From Chrysoperla carnea (Eukaryota; Arthropoda; Insecta; Neuroptera; Chrysopidae), in NCBI RefSeq assembly GCF_905475395.1, contig NC_058338.1:41265935-41329934 (forward strand): a stretch of 64,000 nt of DNA. Reading direction: 5' to 3'. Under the pieces are notes generated by a model. The model did not search any database. It saw only the letters and a list, made by a program, of their open reading frames with translations, and was not told where the DNA came from. A program made the translations under genes and the position numbers. This document shows, in pieces, positions 46,876-59,636 of this stretch; position 1 is the stretch's first letter, and each line of letters starts with the position of its first letter.

Positions 46876-48626
46876 TTAAATATTTTTAGAAATTAATTCT
46901 AAGATTGTCGAAGGTATATTCATAGTTTGATCATCTACTAATACGATATCGAATGAATCACAAAAAATTGAAAGAACTTGGTCAGCCTATAAAATATAAA
47001 AAAATAAATCAAACTTTTGATTATCTAGTATAAATGTTTAGGAATCAAAATAGGTTTGCCTTTAAAATCTTATTCAAAATAACACATTTGATTTAATGAG
47101 GTTTAAAACACATAGAAATTCGAGGGACCTTACAGGACGACTTGGAACATTACCTACTATCATATTTAAGGCTCAGCAGACGGTTACCATGACCATCAGT
47201 AAATCATATGTACATCTCTCTAACTATAGACAATAATTATTATTACTTGACTGTATGTTTACATTGTTTACGTTAGTTTCAATGTAAATTTACTTCTAGG
47301 AATTGAAACAATTTTGTTAAAAAATAACAAAATAAATTGATGGAACTTAGATATCATATTAAATATCGAGCAAGAAAAGTGGGTACTAAATTAATCCATC
47401 AATGATGATGAAATTTCGTCAAGTTTGCAATTTTTGGTCGTTCGTGAATATTCTAACTAAAAATACTATTTTTATAAATACATATCGAATTATCATACCT
47501 CTTCATACACAAATCCAATTTTAAGAACTGTATTGTGGGGAACACCTTCTGACATTTCTGAGTCACCGATCGCATCTCCCATTAATATAACATTATCTCT
47601 ATCACGAACCAAATCAAAATATTCTGTTTCATGAATAGCTTGCTCATTTTTATTTAGAATATGAATCATTGGACGTGTCATTCCATCCAGTATGTCCCCG
47701 TCTTTGAATTTTAAAAAATTGGATACAATCTTAAATAAAACGAAAGTTTGTATAAAATCTTATCATAGAAATATAATTCGAAATAACGATACCTACTTTT
47801 ACATTAGGGAAATTAATATTATTTACTTTAAGTACTGCCTCGATTGAATTGCCTATACCCGCAGAAAATATTAAAACGGGAACATTATAACTGTTCATCA
47901 ATTTAAGCATTTCTAAAGCACCATCTCTGTAAACCGAATTTTTACATTAGATTTGATTTTATAAAACAATAGGGCTATGGATACGCTAGAAGCCCTTTAA
48001 AACCTACCTTAAATGTGTGTGTGAATGCTTAGCGGTTTCTTCAAATTCTTCAGGAGGTAAACGAAAGCCTCTACAAATGTAATTTTTATTAGTTCAAACT
48101 TAAATAAAAACTGCTTCGATGCAAACCTAAGCAAATTTTCTTCTTCAGTCCACCATTTTAACATAATATCGCATTTTTCTTTTCGGCTTAAAGTTTCATC
48201 CAACTCACATGGTCTATACTTTTTATACAATTTTACAGCTTCAATTTTTGAGCTTTCGGGGAACGAAGGACATAGATGTAAAAGTCCTTCAAACAATTCA
48301 TTAATATCAAAATAGTTTGATTTATATTTCTAATTTAACTTACCGAAACTTGTAAGAGGTGTTGTGTCATCTTCATTTCTTTGCCTTGTTAAAGTTCTAT
48401 CGAAATCAGAAACTATTTGTAATCTTTTTAAGCCACCATCAATTAAAGCTTGAATTTTTTTTTCAACCACTTCTGGATTTTTAATTATTACATGTGATGC
48501 TTTTAACTCTGGAATTTTATTTAATAAAAATTTAGTAGACATCATTGACACAGTGGAGCGGTAAACATATTGAGCATCACTGCTTTTTAAAATGGATTCT
48601 GTACTTCTGAGTTTTTGACTTACCAT
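46876..48626 (-). CDS. cN-IIIB: Cytosolic 5'-nucleotidase III family, tandem copy B
   Basis: Exons: 48626-48344, 48286-48127, 48070-48008, 47926-47797, 47729-47499, 46986-46876 (stop TAA); 978 nt, 325 residues from the first ATG. Met-28/Met-29 (near 48545) align with the starts of the other copies and give the usual ~298 residues, so the first 27 residues may not be translated. Motifs: IVSDFDRTLTRQ (Asp-74 and Asp-76 from the first Met), cap segment IMLKWWTEEE, LIFSAGIGNSIEAV, and motif IV LMGDAIGDSEMSEG. The last intron is ~512 bp; the others are about 56-81 bp. Exons 2, 3 and 4 have exactly the same lengths as in copy A (160, 63, 130 nt). No disruption is seen. By its intact motif set it is the best candidate for the ancestral activity. 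Confidence 0.9.
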
Positions 48627-48754
48627 TTCACTTTTTCTTGAAGTTTCAAATTATTTTGAAAATAGTAGGTACGAACAGAGTAAAATGATATAATATAGTC
48701 TCGGGTACGAAAAAATTATTATTAATTAAACAAATTTTTAATAATTATCAACTT

Positions 48755-49118
48755 GTAAGGTGCCATCTAGATTAGTCAAAGATAGGCTTATAAATAAATT
48801 CCAGTAATTTAATAATGATGTCAGCACTGTCTTTTTTTTATTTTATTAAATCTGACTTCAGCAAATCTGCTATAAAATATGGTAAACTAGCAAAAGTTTA
48901 CAGGGAGTTGCAGATCTGTTTTAAATTAAAAACTATCATCTGTGGTATGACGTAAATGTATAAAATGAAATATCCTTCGAAGATAATATTTTATTTTTTG
49001 ATTTGTAATTTAAATGTATTCTTTTTAAATTAAAAACAAAAATTGTAGGGCGCCATCTAGATTAGCCAAAGGTAAGCATATAGATAAATTCCAGTACTTT
49101 GATGTTGTCAGCACTGTC
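48755..49118. repeat. Pair of ~76-bp direct repeats upstream of copy B
   Basis: Units at 48755-48831 and 49043-49118 share GCCATCTAGATTAG.CAAAG, ATAAATTCCAGTA and GTCAGCACTGTC. They lie in the 0.8-kb gap between copies B and C, on the promoter side of copy B. They could be transposon scars or a duplicated upstream region. Confidence 0.8.
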
Positions 49119-49448
49119 GTTTAATAATTTATTAATCATGAGAGGATATAGATCCTACGTCTAATCTCCGATTTAAAATTGTTATATTATTGATGTTAAT
49201 CCAAGAAAATATAAATTGTAAAAATTTTTATCTTTTGAATTTTTTAAGAAATAAAATAACACACGACGAACTCATTTACCTGTTTATAGTATCTGACACC
49301 AATTTTGTTAGAGCACAAGGAATTATGTAATTTGAATACATAAGGTAAATTTTATAAAAATAAAACATATCTTTTGTCTAATGTAATAAAAAAATATTTT
49401 CTTATTTTATACATTATTCGATAAAAATTCAAAATTTTTACTGTTATA

Positions 49449-50664
49449 TCAATTCTTAGAAATTGTTTTTAAAATAGCCGCAGGCACATGCATTGTTTGA
49501 TCGTCAATTAAAATAATATCGAATGCATTCCTATATTTTTCAAGTGTTTCGTCATCCTAAAAAAAAATTGTGTCTGTTAATAAATTTCATAATTAAAAAA
49601 ACACATTTTTGTACCTTTTGGTAAACGAATCCAATTTTTAATATTTCTTGAGCATTTGGTACTCCCGTTGACATGCCAATATCACTAAGTGTATCTCCCA
49701 TTAAAATAATGTTACCCCGTGATTTAACTAAATCATAATATTCCGTTCCATGTAAAGCTTGTTCATTTTTGTTTAAAGTATGAATTATCGGTTGTTGAAT
49801 ACCTTCCAGCATATCATTTTGACCATAATTCAAAAAATTTGATATTATCTACAATTTAAATATTTTTCAATGCAATTTAACATTAATTTCCCTCTTTTCC
49901 GTATTTCGTAATAGATACCTTAACATTTGGAAAGTCAATTTCATTTTTCTTTAAAACCGCATTTATTGAATTGCCTAATCCAGCGGAAAATATTAAAACC
50001 GGTACATTATTTTCATAGGTACTTCTAAACATTTCTAAAACACCATCTCTAAGAAAATTTAAACTCAATATTATAAAAATTCTAAATATCATTTTAAGTT
50101 CGATTAAATTGTAAGAACCTTAAGATTATGTTTGACTTCGCAACTGTTTCTAATTCTTCTGGTGGTAATCGAAAGTTTCTGAAAAATGTAAAAGAAATAT
50201 AAAATATTCTTCAATTTGTGTAAGAATGACTCTACCTTAGTATTTGATTTTTTGCTTCCCACCATTTAAGCATAATTTCTGATTTTTTCGTTTTATTAAT
50301 AGTTTCATCCAATTCAAAAGGTCGATACGTGTTATATAATTTTTGGGATTCTATTTTATAGTTTTCAGGTACAGATGGGCATGCATATAATAATCCTAAT
50401 AACAAAAAATTTTAATAACGCAAGTACTTTATTCATGTTCTTTAGAGACGTACCAAAACTTGTGAGTAATTTTTTGTTGTCATCACTCCGTTGTTTCGTC
50501 AATGTTTCATCAAAATCTGAAACGATTTGTAATTGTTTAAAACCACCTGAGACTAATGCTTTAATCTTTCCTTCAACTCGTTTAACATCTTTGATGGACA
50601 CATTTTTCCGTTGTAATTCGGGAATGTCTTTTAAAATAAACTGTACCACTTTTTTTGCTGTCAT
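49449..50664 (-). CDS. cN-IIIB: Cytosolic 5'-nucleotidase III family, tandem copy C
   Basis: Exons: 50664-50454, 50395-50236, 50178-50119, 50048-49919, 49848-49615, 49556-49449 (stop TGA); 903 nt, 300 residues. The start MTAKKVVQF gives the family's normal length. Motifs: IVSDFDETLTKQ (Asp-50, Asp-52), IMLKWWEAKN, LIFSAGLGNSINAV, and motif IV LMGDTLSDIGMSTG, where the second glycine of the usual GDxxGD is Ser although both acidic residues remain. Exon 3 is one codon shorter than in A and B. Two donors are weak (GTTCTT after exon 3 and GTAGAG after exon 2), yet both keep phase with the next exon. All introns are short (about 58-70 bp). It is the most compact of the three copies. I see no frameshift, so it is probably expressed. 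Confidence 0.88.
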
Positions 50665-51565
50665 TCTTCAAACTATCTCATGTATTTCCGGTCTCACTAA
50701 AGATTAAGATGCAATATTTGTGAATAGATAAACAAAGTAAATTTTGTATAAGTGACGAACGTTTTATGAATCTTCATGATGTAATTTAAGATAACAATAT
50801 TATTTTTTAGTGGTCAAATGCGAAGGTCATTAAACAATCAATTTCTTTAAACTACCGCAATTTTTTAAAATATACTATGATTTTATTAAGTTTTAAAATT
50901 TAGTTATTCATACCTAATTCACTCTTTATTTGTAAGATGGCACAAAGATGTTTAAGTATGCGCATAGAGAAACAATTCGATAATTTCAAAATTCCACAAA
51001 CAATTTTAAATTCTTAAATTTACAAAAATTTCACGTCAAATATAAGTTAAAATTTCAAATGTTTTTTTCTTTTGGTTGTCATATAATTATAAAAACACTG
51101 TAAATCATTACACTCACAGATTATAGCTTTAACTTATGTAATAAATTATAATCTGAGATTACACTCATATTTTCATTTTGTTTAAATAATTTTTTTTTGG
51201 ATTTTAGTTCAAGAATTTATTTCCGTAAAATTTTGAAATTGTAAAAAAATTTCGCTCCAATTTCGGTCCAATCTTTTTTTAGATTTTTCCCCTTAGAAAA
51301 TTTTTGCCTACAATAAGGATATAAAATTCTTATAAAAATAGTTTTTGGGTAAAAAGTTATCAAAAAATTTGGGGTGAAAGGTTTTATCTTAGATTGAATT
51401 ACAAAGTGTAGGTATTTCAGGGTTTACGGATTAATTAATATAAAGTGAAAATATTGTTATATCCAAAATTACTATATATTTTTACGTTAAATTTAATACT
51501 AAAATAATACTCCAATATTAAACCTCTGAATTCTTTCCTATAGCTCCCGACTGGCCTGAAAATTT
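50665..51565. other. Region upstream of nucleotidase copy C
   Basis: AT-rich. It presumably contains the copy C promoter; no individual element can be assigned. Confidence 0.35.
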
Positions 51566-52340
51566 GAGATTAAGAACTGTCCCCCCTGCAGACCAAAAGT
51601 TATTTGATGCCTATTGGAGATTTTCCCACGGGGTGGTAACCACTCCTTATAAACGGGTGGAAAATATATGTTGAAAATGGTAATGATAGAGCGATGAAAT
51701 CTAAGCAAAAAGTGTTATTCAAGTATATTTCGAAAAGTCAATACTTTCCGAGTTATTGGCGATTGAAGTTCGGAATCTGAAAAATTGGACGTTTTTGGAA
51801 AAAAGTATTTTATACACTTTCTAATGTATTATAAAAAACCTTGAAAATGAAAAAAGTTTCAAGTCATTTGCACGAAAATTAAAGGAGTTATAATGAAAGA
51901 AAAGTTTATCGTACTTTTTTTTTTAAAAGTAAATTGAAAAGCGGCAAGTAGAAATTTTAGTTCCCGTGGTAAATTCATCGGGTTTTGTGCTGAATAAGAA
52001 AAGATACGAGATACTTTCTTTTCATTATAACTCAGTTAATTTTCGTGCAAATAACTTATAACTTTTGTCATTTTCAAGGTTTTTTTATAGTACCTACTTT
52101 AAAAAGTGTAGATACGATATATTTTTTTCAAAAAACGCCATTTTTTCAGTTATTTAACGTTAAATACTGCTTTCGGAATATACTTGAATGACACTTTTTG
52201 TTTAGATTAAATCGCTATATCTATTCCCGTTGCCATTTTCAACATATATTTTTCCACCTACTAGAAACAGTGGTTACCACCTCGTGGGTAAAAGCAGCAC
52301 TAAATATCATATAACTTTTGATCTAAAGGATAAACAAGAG
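51566..52340. mobile_element. Foldback element FB4, arms ~370 bp
   Basis: The arms correspond over AGACCAAAAGTTATTTGATG against ATATCATATAACTTTTGATC, GGTGGTAACCACTCC against GTGGTTACCACCTCG, and AATATATGTTGAAAATGG against CATTTTCAACATATATTT, and meet near 51950. No coding capacity. It behaves as one long hairpin with almost no loop. Confidence 0.88.
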
Positions 52341-53169
52341 ATTTTGTTTTTTTTTTCTGCTCATTTTTTTAGTTTATTTTGTAATATGTACAAAAAATGT
52401 ATTTTTTAATGCACAAACGAGGAAAATTATCTCCCCATAATTTTGCAATTTTCACAAAGTTAATAAATACATTCTAGAACCTAATGCAAAAAACCGCACC
52501 ACGATCTAAGAAATTTTCGCGGTAAAATGTAAAATTTCCTCGTCTATATCATCAACTGTATAAAACGGAAATTATTGAACATGATATGGCAGTGATCGTA
52601 TAGCCTTAAACATTTCTTAATGTAAGTTTATGATTTTTTCTATTATCCAGGTAATATAAAATTTAATTTTCCTAGAATGCAATCATTTTCGAATGAGAAA
52701 GTAAAGATGTAGGCAAAAGGTTCTCTGTCTAATTACCTCTCTAGAGATTCATTAATCACAAACTCTGCGTATAATTATATTCAACAAAACTTTACATGTA
52801 AGATATGAACTGAGCACATTTAACAAGTAGTATATAATATAGTTAAATGTATTATATTCTATTTTAAATATATTCGTTGTTTGATATATTTTATTAAACA
52901 TTCGTATTACTTACTACCATTTTACTGGCAGTTCCTAACTGTTTGTATCATATTGAATGGTATGTTTGTATCATATAAACTTGTATAAGAATTGTTTTAT
53001 TATGTGATATCTTCGTATTTAGATAATGCGTTAATTTTATCATATTTATCGATAATAAAGTTGTTGGTTTGTTTTCTATAGACATAATTAAGGAGGGTTA
53101 ACTAAGTTATCCATACTGAATGTTTGTATGAACTGAATGTTTTATTAGTCATCAATATCCCAAGCATCG
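52341..53169. other. Intergenic, no recognisable feature
   Basis: Nothing supported. Confidence 0.45.
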
Positions 53170-53635
53170 TATAACCTATAACGTTTATAATCTCGGAAAC
53201 GGCTCCAACGATTTTAATGAAAATAATATGCAGGAGGTTTTTAGGGCGAAAGCCGATCTAGCTAGGTTTCATTTTGAGAAAATGTTGTTTTATCCGTGAT
53301 TTCAGGAAAAACTAAAAAATGTGATTCTTACTGCCATCTATTGGCGAGTATTAATACTATTATTTTGCCGACCCTGAAACACTTAAGCTAGGTTTCAGTA
53401 GATGGCGTTGTTAAGTAACACACGTTTAATGTTCTGTAGGTTTTAGGGGCGAAAAATCGATCTCGCTAAGTTTTATTTTAAGACAACATCGTTTTCTCTT
53501 GGAAACTTAATCTTAAAACGGGTCCAAAAATTTTCATGAAATATAGTATGCAGGGGGTTTTGGGTGCAAAAAAATCGATCTAGCTAGGTTTCCTTTAAAA
53601 TGAATAACGAGCAAAGCTCGGTCATTCAGGTACTG
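53170..53635 (+). repeat. Imperfect internal repeats, possible transposon remnant
   Basis: Three diverged units, each with GGGCGAAA or GGTGCAAA followed by a (C)GATCTAGCTAGGTTTC-like stretch, near 53240, 53440 and 53550. They are followed by AACGAGCAAAGCTCGGTC, a hairpin-forming sequence of the kind that ends Helitrons, although no CTRR follows it directly. Confidence 0.5.
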
Positions 53636-54714
53636 TATTTGCCTGGGTGAAATTTTTTTTACAGGGAATGATGACACACTGATAACCCTACCGCTTGTTT
53701 TTGCAATTTATCATCATAAGCTTTAAATCATGAAGCTCATTCTGTCAAACTTTCAATTATTTTAAGTTAGCGTTTTGGTAATATAGCAAAAAATTTACTT
53801 TTTTTCCAAAATTTCAATTTTTTGTCAATTATCATTGTTTTATCTACCATTTGATGAAGCTCATTTGTTATATATTGGACCACCCTATTTGCTTCCCGAA
53901 CGCTTAGGTCCCTCCATTTGGTTCATTGAGCTGATATTCGGTATGTAGGGTTGTATATTAGGTGATGTTATAAAAGTATTTAGTCGATTTTCATGATTTG
54001 AGAGGGGATTTCAAAGTCAAAAACCCATTATTTCGACGTTTTTATAGACTTGCTCATCTCTATAGCTCCTCTGAATTCAGTTAGAAAGTTGACAATCGGT
54101 ATGTAGGTTGGGGTTAATGCTAAAGAAGTACCTGTTGGTGGTATCAACATCCCAATTTCCTGTATCAAGATATCATGGTTTTTAAAATTTTTGAGGCTTT
54201 GCGAGCTTTTACAGCCTTTGGTCTAGAAGGTAGATTATGATTATGTGGGTTGAATTAGTGTCAAGAAAGTATTTTTGGGGGTGTCAACTTACAAACCACC
54301 TTCCCCTTTTTAATGTCGAGAAAACGTGGATTTTAGCGATTTTTTTAGGATTTGCGCCAAATTCAAAGCTATTCCAAATTTAGCTATAGAGGGTTAAAAA
54401 TTAAGCTTATGTTAAAAAAAAGTCTTTTGTTAGTGTCCCCGACCCCTTTTCCAACTCTTTTATATTCATATGTTGTGTGTTGAAAAACATAATAAGACAA
54501 AAATCCCATTTCAATGAGAAACATTTAATACATAATAAGAAACTTTAAATGAAGGGGAAATTTGACCTAAGCGACGAAGCTCTGCTACCCTCGAGTGTAA
54601 AATACCATATAGCCCTATTCAAAGCTGGCTCACACACTGATCTATAAATTCTAAGGGACTTCTAAACGAGATAGAAAGATTTCTATCCTATATTTGCTAG
54701 GAAGATGGGATTTT
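53636..54714. other. Intergenic, no recognisable feature
   Basis: Slightly less AT-rich than its surroundings but without a sustained ORF. Confidence 0.4.
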
Positions 54715-55045
54715 TTGACAATAAAATCGACGCCAGCGCTTCCAGTGAAATATTTTGGCGTTAAAGGAGGCTGTTACGACTAATTTGGAATTCTTTACAT
54801 GTTAATATTATAGAAAATGTCAAATTAAAATTATTGAAAAACACTAATTAAACTTAATGCATTAAATTAATTATTCTTCAAATTTAAATTATCATAATTA
54901 TTTATTTAATTTGTGAGACAATAATATTAAATTTTCAATGTAAGCCATAAATGCAATCCATACAATTATATATGCATCCATATTCCATACAATTCTATAA
55001 TTAAAGTAGTGCCTCCAAAAAAACTCACGCACGATGCGAATACAT
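54715..55045 (+). repeat. Dispersed repeat R4, copy c
   Basis: GACAATAAAATCGACGCCAG, GAATTCTTTACATGTTAATA, GAGACAATAATATTAAATTT and CTCACGCACGATGCGAATA match 14937-15330 in order and orientation, with small deletions. A minus-strand ORF (54898-55152) runs across its end and is not conserved in the other copies. Confidence 0.8.
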
Positions 55046-55207
55046 GCTAGAAAGATTAACAGAATAGATCGAAAAAATTCATAACCTACATCGAACTCCC
55101 CAGGAAAATCGGAAGCAACCCCCCCCCCCCCAATTACGCTTTTAAGTTCCATTATTTTTTGTTAAATATTTCTTCAAGTTTTCTTGCTATTCATTTAATG
55201 TTATTTT

Positions 55208-55295
55208 CTGTGACGCGGAGCCAAGGCCGAAAGTCACTACGGGGGTCAACCGTACGGAGAACCATCTTGCGAGCAAAGCGAGTTTTTACATTTAC
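55208..55295. other. Locally GC-rich island
   Basis: GTGACGCGGAGCCAAGGCCG to about CTTGCGAGCAAAGCGAG is markedly GC-richer than the rest of the window. GCGAGCAAAGCGAG recalls the hairpin ends of Helitron-like elements. No ORF. Confidence 0.4.
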
Positions 55296-58200
55296 ACAGA
55301 TAATATAGAAATCATAAACAGTTGAAACTATGCTTTACAGGTTGAATAGATAGATGTTTTAGAATTCACTACTTTATGGATTTGTCACACATTATTAACT
55401 GCATTTAGAGCGATTATCTACTTAAAGCGATTATTACTCAAGCTACAGGAAACTTTAGAGAACTGCTTACACTTAACTTAGACTTTGCCATACCATGCTC
55501 TTATTAGAGCAGTATAGGGCTCTTAGACCAAATCTACGTAGATCTCTTCAAACATAAATTTACACTGAAAATGTGATGAATCACTACGCAGTGTCACTAC
55601 AGAAATTTTTGTGTTGTGTCATTTTTTATCTTTGACTTTTATCAACTTCTAACTAAATTGCTAATATTTTAATTTTATCATGAAGTTCATTTCTAGTTCA
55701 GTATCTTAAAAGCACAATAACTCGAAAAGGCTGGGTTTTCCCATCCAAGTATACAGGCAAAAAAGTTTTGTATAATCATTCATTTGTTATAAGAACAACA
55801 ATGTACTGACGACAATAATTATAGATTTTTACATTAATAAAACGTACTAAATAAATTCATAGTATGATTGAATAAAATTTCTATTATTTGGGTTTCAAGT
55901 TGTTTTTAATGAATTTGATATAAAAAGTTAATTTACAAACAAAATACAAACAAATGTATTCAATAGCAAGGTATAATAGTGGATAGTAACTATACACCTT
56001 ATAACCTACCTCTATCTGATAACCATCTACCTACCTATAATACTTATATATGTACAGACAGGGACATAAGTAGATGTACCCAGAAAGAAGAAATAGTTGC
56101 GCTGGGCCGTGTGCTTTTCAATAGTCTACCTTGGATAATATATGTATGAGAGAGGTGCACTCAGCCTCTCAAAACTAATGTGAAACCGAAGTAATTAGCG
56201 AAACAGGTATAACATTGGACCTTATGGTGTAAGTTTATCTAACTCGGATACCTAACCTAACCTGAATTTTTAACATGTTTTCACGTTTTATCAATCTTCC
56301 AGTGTTGCCGATCGTGGCCCTATCAAAAGTTACTAAGGCATGCCCGAAAATTAAATTTTTAGACTCAAAATTACATTTTGATATTTATCTACCATAAATT
56401 ATTATTTTTGTAAGCTAGGTTAGGTTAAAATGGCTGTCCGCGAAGAACACACTTAGGCTATAGATATCATATATGCTATCATACATGTGTTTGACCACCT
56501 TTTCCGTTGATAATTTCATTTATCAGCTCTTCAATTATTTTCAGAGGTTGAGTACACCTCCTTCATGCATATACGATGCACTAAACCAGCCCATCACAAC
56601 TATTAATAAAATTAATTTTTGTTGTGACGGCGATTGATAACAAGAAAATATATTAGAGTTACACAAAAGTTTCCTAAAATTTATTCTTACATACAAACTA
56701 CATAAGCGAATGAAAAGTTAGTAAAATGTAAGAAATGAAACCTTCCGACAATACTGTAAAGAAACAAATAATTTTTATAATTGTATATCAACTAATGCTT
56801 CACACTGTATACATAGTATAATAGTAACACAAGCGAATAAAACTACTCACAACTACTTGGATTTTGGTATTCAGTAATGAAATTTCTACTAATATGTTGC
56901 CAGGACAACAAACTTCTATTGAAATTGCGGCATTTACAAATTAGAAACCGTCTGTCGTATATAATATAAAGACAAAGTCATCCCTATATGTGTACCCTTA
57001 TAGTTTGTTGTTGAGTTAACTCTTCTTCTATCACATCTGTTAGCTTTACTATTAACTAGTTAGCATCACCTAGTCAAATTTTCAATACAGAAACTTCATT
57101 TAATTTTAGTTTGCAATCAGTACCTAAACTAATGTTTAAAAAAAAAACCCAGTTACTTTTGGATTTTATCTAAATTTAGAGCTAGACCGGTATCCCAGGT
57201 TCATATAGTTAAGATTTTTCGGACAAAGTTGGGAAAATCTCAAAAAAGATTATTGTCAGCAGAATTTCTTCTGTAATTCGGGAAAATTTTTTGCTTTGAT
57301 CACACATGGACTTGATTTCAAATCGTCATTTTTCCGCTCCTAGAGATCTTAGAGCAATTGAGCTCAAATTGTGCATTATGAATTGTTCATAATAAATTTA
57401 AATTTATTAACAATGAAATTGTAAAAAACTGTCATACATTTGAATATCTGTTCAAATTTCAATATAAACGGACTGTTTTTTTTGCATACTTACACAATTT
57501 ATTTTTATGTTTGTTTAAAAACTTTCACATGTGTGCTCCTTTGTAACCCCCCCCCCCCTGTAGGTACGTGCCTACTTAGTCGTATGGATCATCCTCCACT
57601 GGACGTATTCGTAGTCCGAAATTTTGAAATTAAACCTTTAAAAATGGCTGATTATGTCAGACAATAGTCAAGAGAGTTTTAAGGTCAATATCCTTTTTTA
57701 TTGGAGCATAATAAAGAGTAAATATCAATCAATCTGCTGCGCTGAGTAACTTGTATTTTAAGAACATAAAAATACTTCCATTAATTCTGTTAAAGAATGT
57801 TTATGCAAAATTTGAAGTAGATTGGATCAAGGAATCTTCTACTCCTCCTTTGGGGTAGAATTTCGGAAACATTCCCTCCAAGTTACACGTATCTACGATC
57901 AGCGGTTTAGGCTGTGCAATCAGCCATTGAGGACAAAGCATTTTATACGCATATATTAGTGTAGGTAAATTTAAAAGTAAACTGTAAGTTGTTTCCGTTG
58001 ACTTTAATCTATGGTAATCTATTTATTAATCGAATAACCTTAAATATAGTTGTATTCCGTGCAAATGTTACAACTTAAAAAATCTTCCACTATTTACGTG
58101 AAATTAGAATTGTTAGTTGTTATTTTATTTGAACGGATTAAGGAAAAATAAGTTCATGGAATTATATTATTCGTATACCATATGAAGACATTGTATTATG

Positions 58201-58359
58201 GTACAAACGTAGATTGTGGTGCATTACATTTATACTAACTAATAAATGGTTGAATATTCTTCCTATATCCATAGATAGATAGATATATCTAGAAGTTATA
58301 TTAGCAATAATAACATGTATTTGCTGTATAATGTAGAAAATGAAGCATTTAAGGTTAAA
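55296..58359. other. Intergenic, no recognisable feature
   Basis: A 75-codon ORF at 57440-57667 contains a poly-C tract and no known domain. Two short CCTAA-type stretches (56250-56264 and, inverted, 56417-56426) are too brief to be telomeric. Confidence 0.45.
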
Positions 58360-59636
58360 ATTCTATGGAACAATATTACTTTTTATGGAACCCGGCTCAA
58401 AATGTTCGTATGAGTGTGTAAAACAAAGTCATATTGATTAGAAAGTGTGCTTTTACTATGCGCACTAACGCGCACTTGGAAGTTCACCCAAGCTAATTCT
58501 GCTGAAAAATCATAAAATTTGAGAAAACAGTCATTGTACCGTATATTTCGGGGTAAACTCATCGTTTATGAGATATAAGTGATTAAAAAAAAAAATAAAA
58601 CCTAATTTCGATGCAAATTTAATATTGTCGAAACTAACGATTTGTGTGGTTTCAATCAAATATTTGACTTGAATATTTGCCTAATTGTGTCTCATGTTGT
58701 GGATGCATTGAAACAATTTTTGTCTCTTGACTCTTTTCACGTCTCCTCACCGTTTTTGATAATGACCGAAATGGTTGAAACAATTGTAATAATATTATTT
58801 TAATTTATTTAAAATTAAAAAATATAGTGGAAATTTTGCAAATTTAAAAAGATATAGTTTTATCTATTCGCATTTTTGAGCTAAAATTTTGTCATTATCC
58901 AAATTGACGATTTTTGAATGTTATCAAATATTTGATTTAAAAACGATTGAAATTTGTATTTTGGACTATTCAAAGAACTTTTTGTATCTTGTCATTTTTC
59001 ACCTTAAGGTACCTTTTTCGAGATACAAGCGTTAATAAGAAGCGTAAAGCGCTTAAATCTCGAAAAAATCGCGGAAACGATGAGATAAGTTCAAAAATTA
59101 CTAGACACAAAATGTTCTTACAATAGTCCAAAATATATTTCAATCTTTTTTATATCAAATATTTGATCACAGTCATATGATAATCGCCAATTTTGTTGAT
59201 TACAAAATTTTAGCATAAAAATGCGAATTTATGTTTATAACGCCTGTATCTCAAAAACGGTGAGGAGAGGGGATAAGAGTCAAGAGACAAAATATAAGAT
59301 TACAATAATTTCAAGTCAAATATTAGAACAAAACCACACAATAATCGTTAAATTCGACAATATGAAATTTCCATGAAACTTTGATTTTGTCTTTTTCCAA
59401 TCACTTGTATCTCAAAAACGGTGAGTTTTAGGAAAAAAAAGGCTACGAGACTAAAAATGCTTAGAAAATACTAAAATATATACAATGACGTTTTCTCAAA
59501 TTCCATGATTTTTCAGTATAACTAGCTTGGGCGAACTTCTAAGCGCGCAAAACAAAATGACTTTGCTCTACACACTCGTACGAACATTTCGAGTCGGGTC
59601 CCATAAAAAGTCATATTGTTCCATAGAATTGCAATC
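58360..59636. mobile_element. Foldback element FB5, ~1.28 kb
   Basis: AAAATTCTATGGAACAATAT and TTTTATGGAACCCGGCTC at the left are mirrored by GAGTCGGGTCCCATAAAAAG and ATATTGTTCCATAGAATT at the right. The arms extend inward through AAGTTCACCCAAGCTAATTC against AACTAGCTTGGGCGAACTTC to at least 250 bp, and weaker pairing (AACGGTGAG / CTCACCGTTTTT) suggests the whole element folds. The ORF at 59527-59754 lies in the right arm and is fortuitous. Confidence 0.88.

Noticed and set aside
50375..50707. 110-codon plus-strand ORF
   Set aside because: Antisense shadow of exon 1 of nucleotidase copy C.
56249..56264. CCTAACCTAACC, similar to the insect telomere repeat (TTAGG)n
   Set aside because: Only about two units; too short to mean anything in AT-rich DNA.
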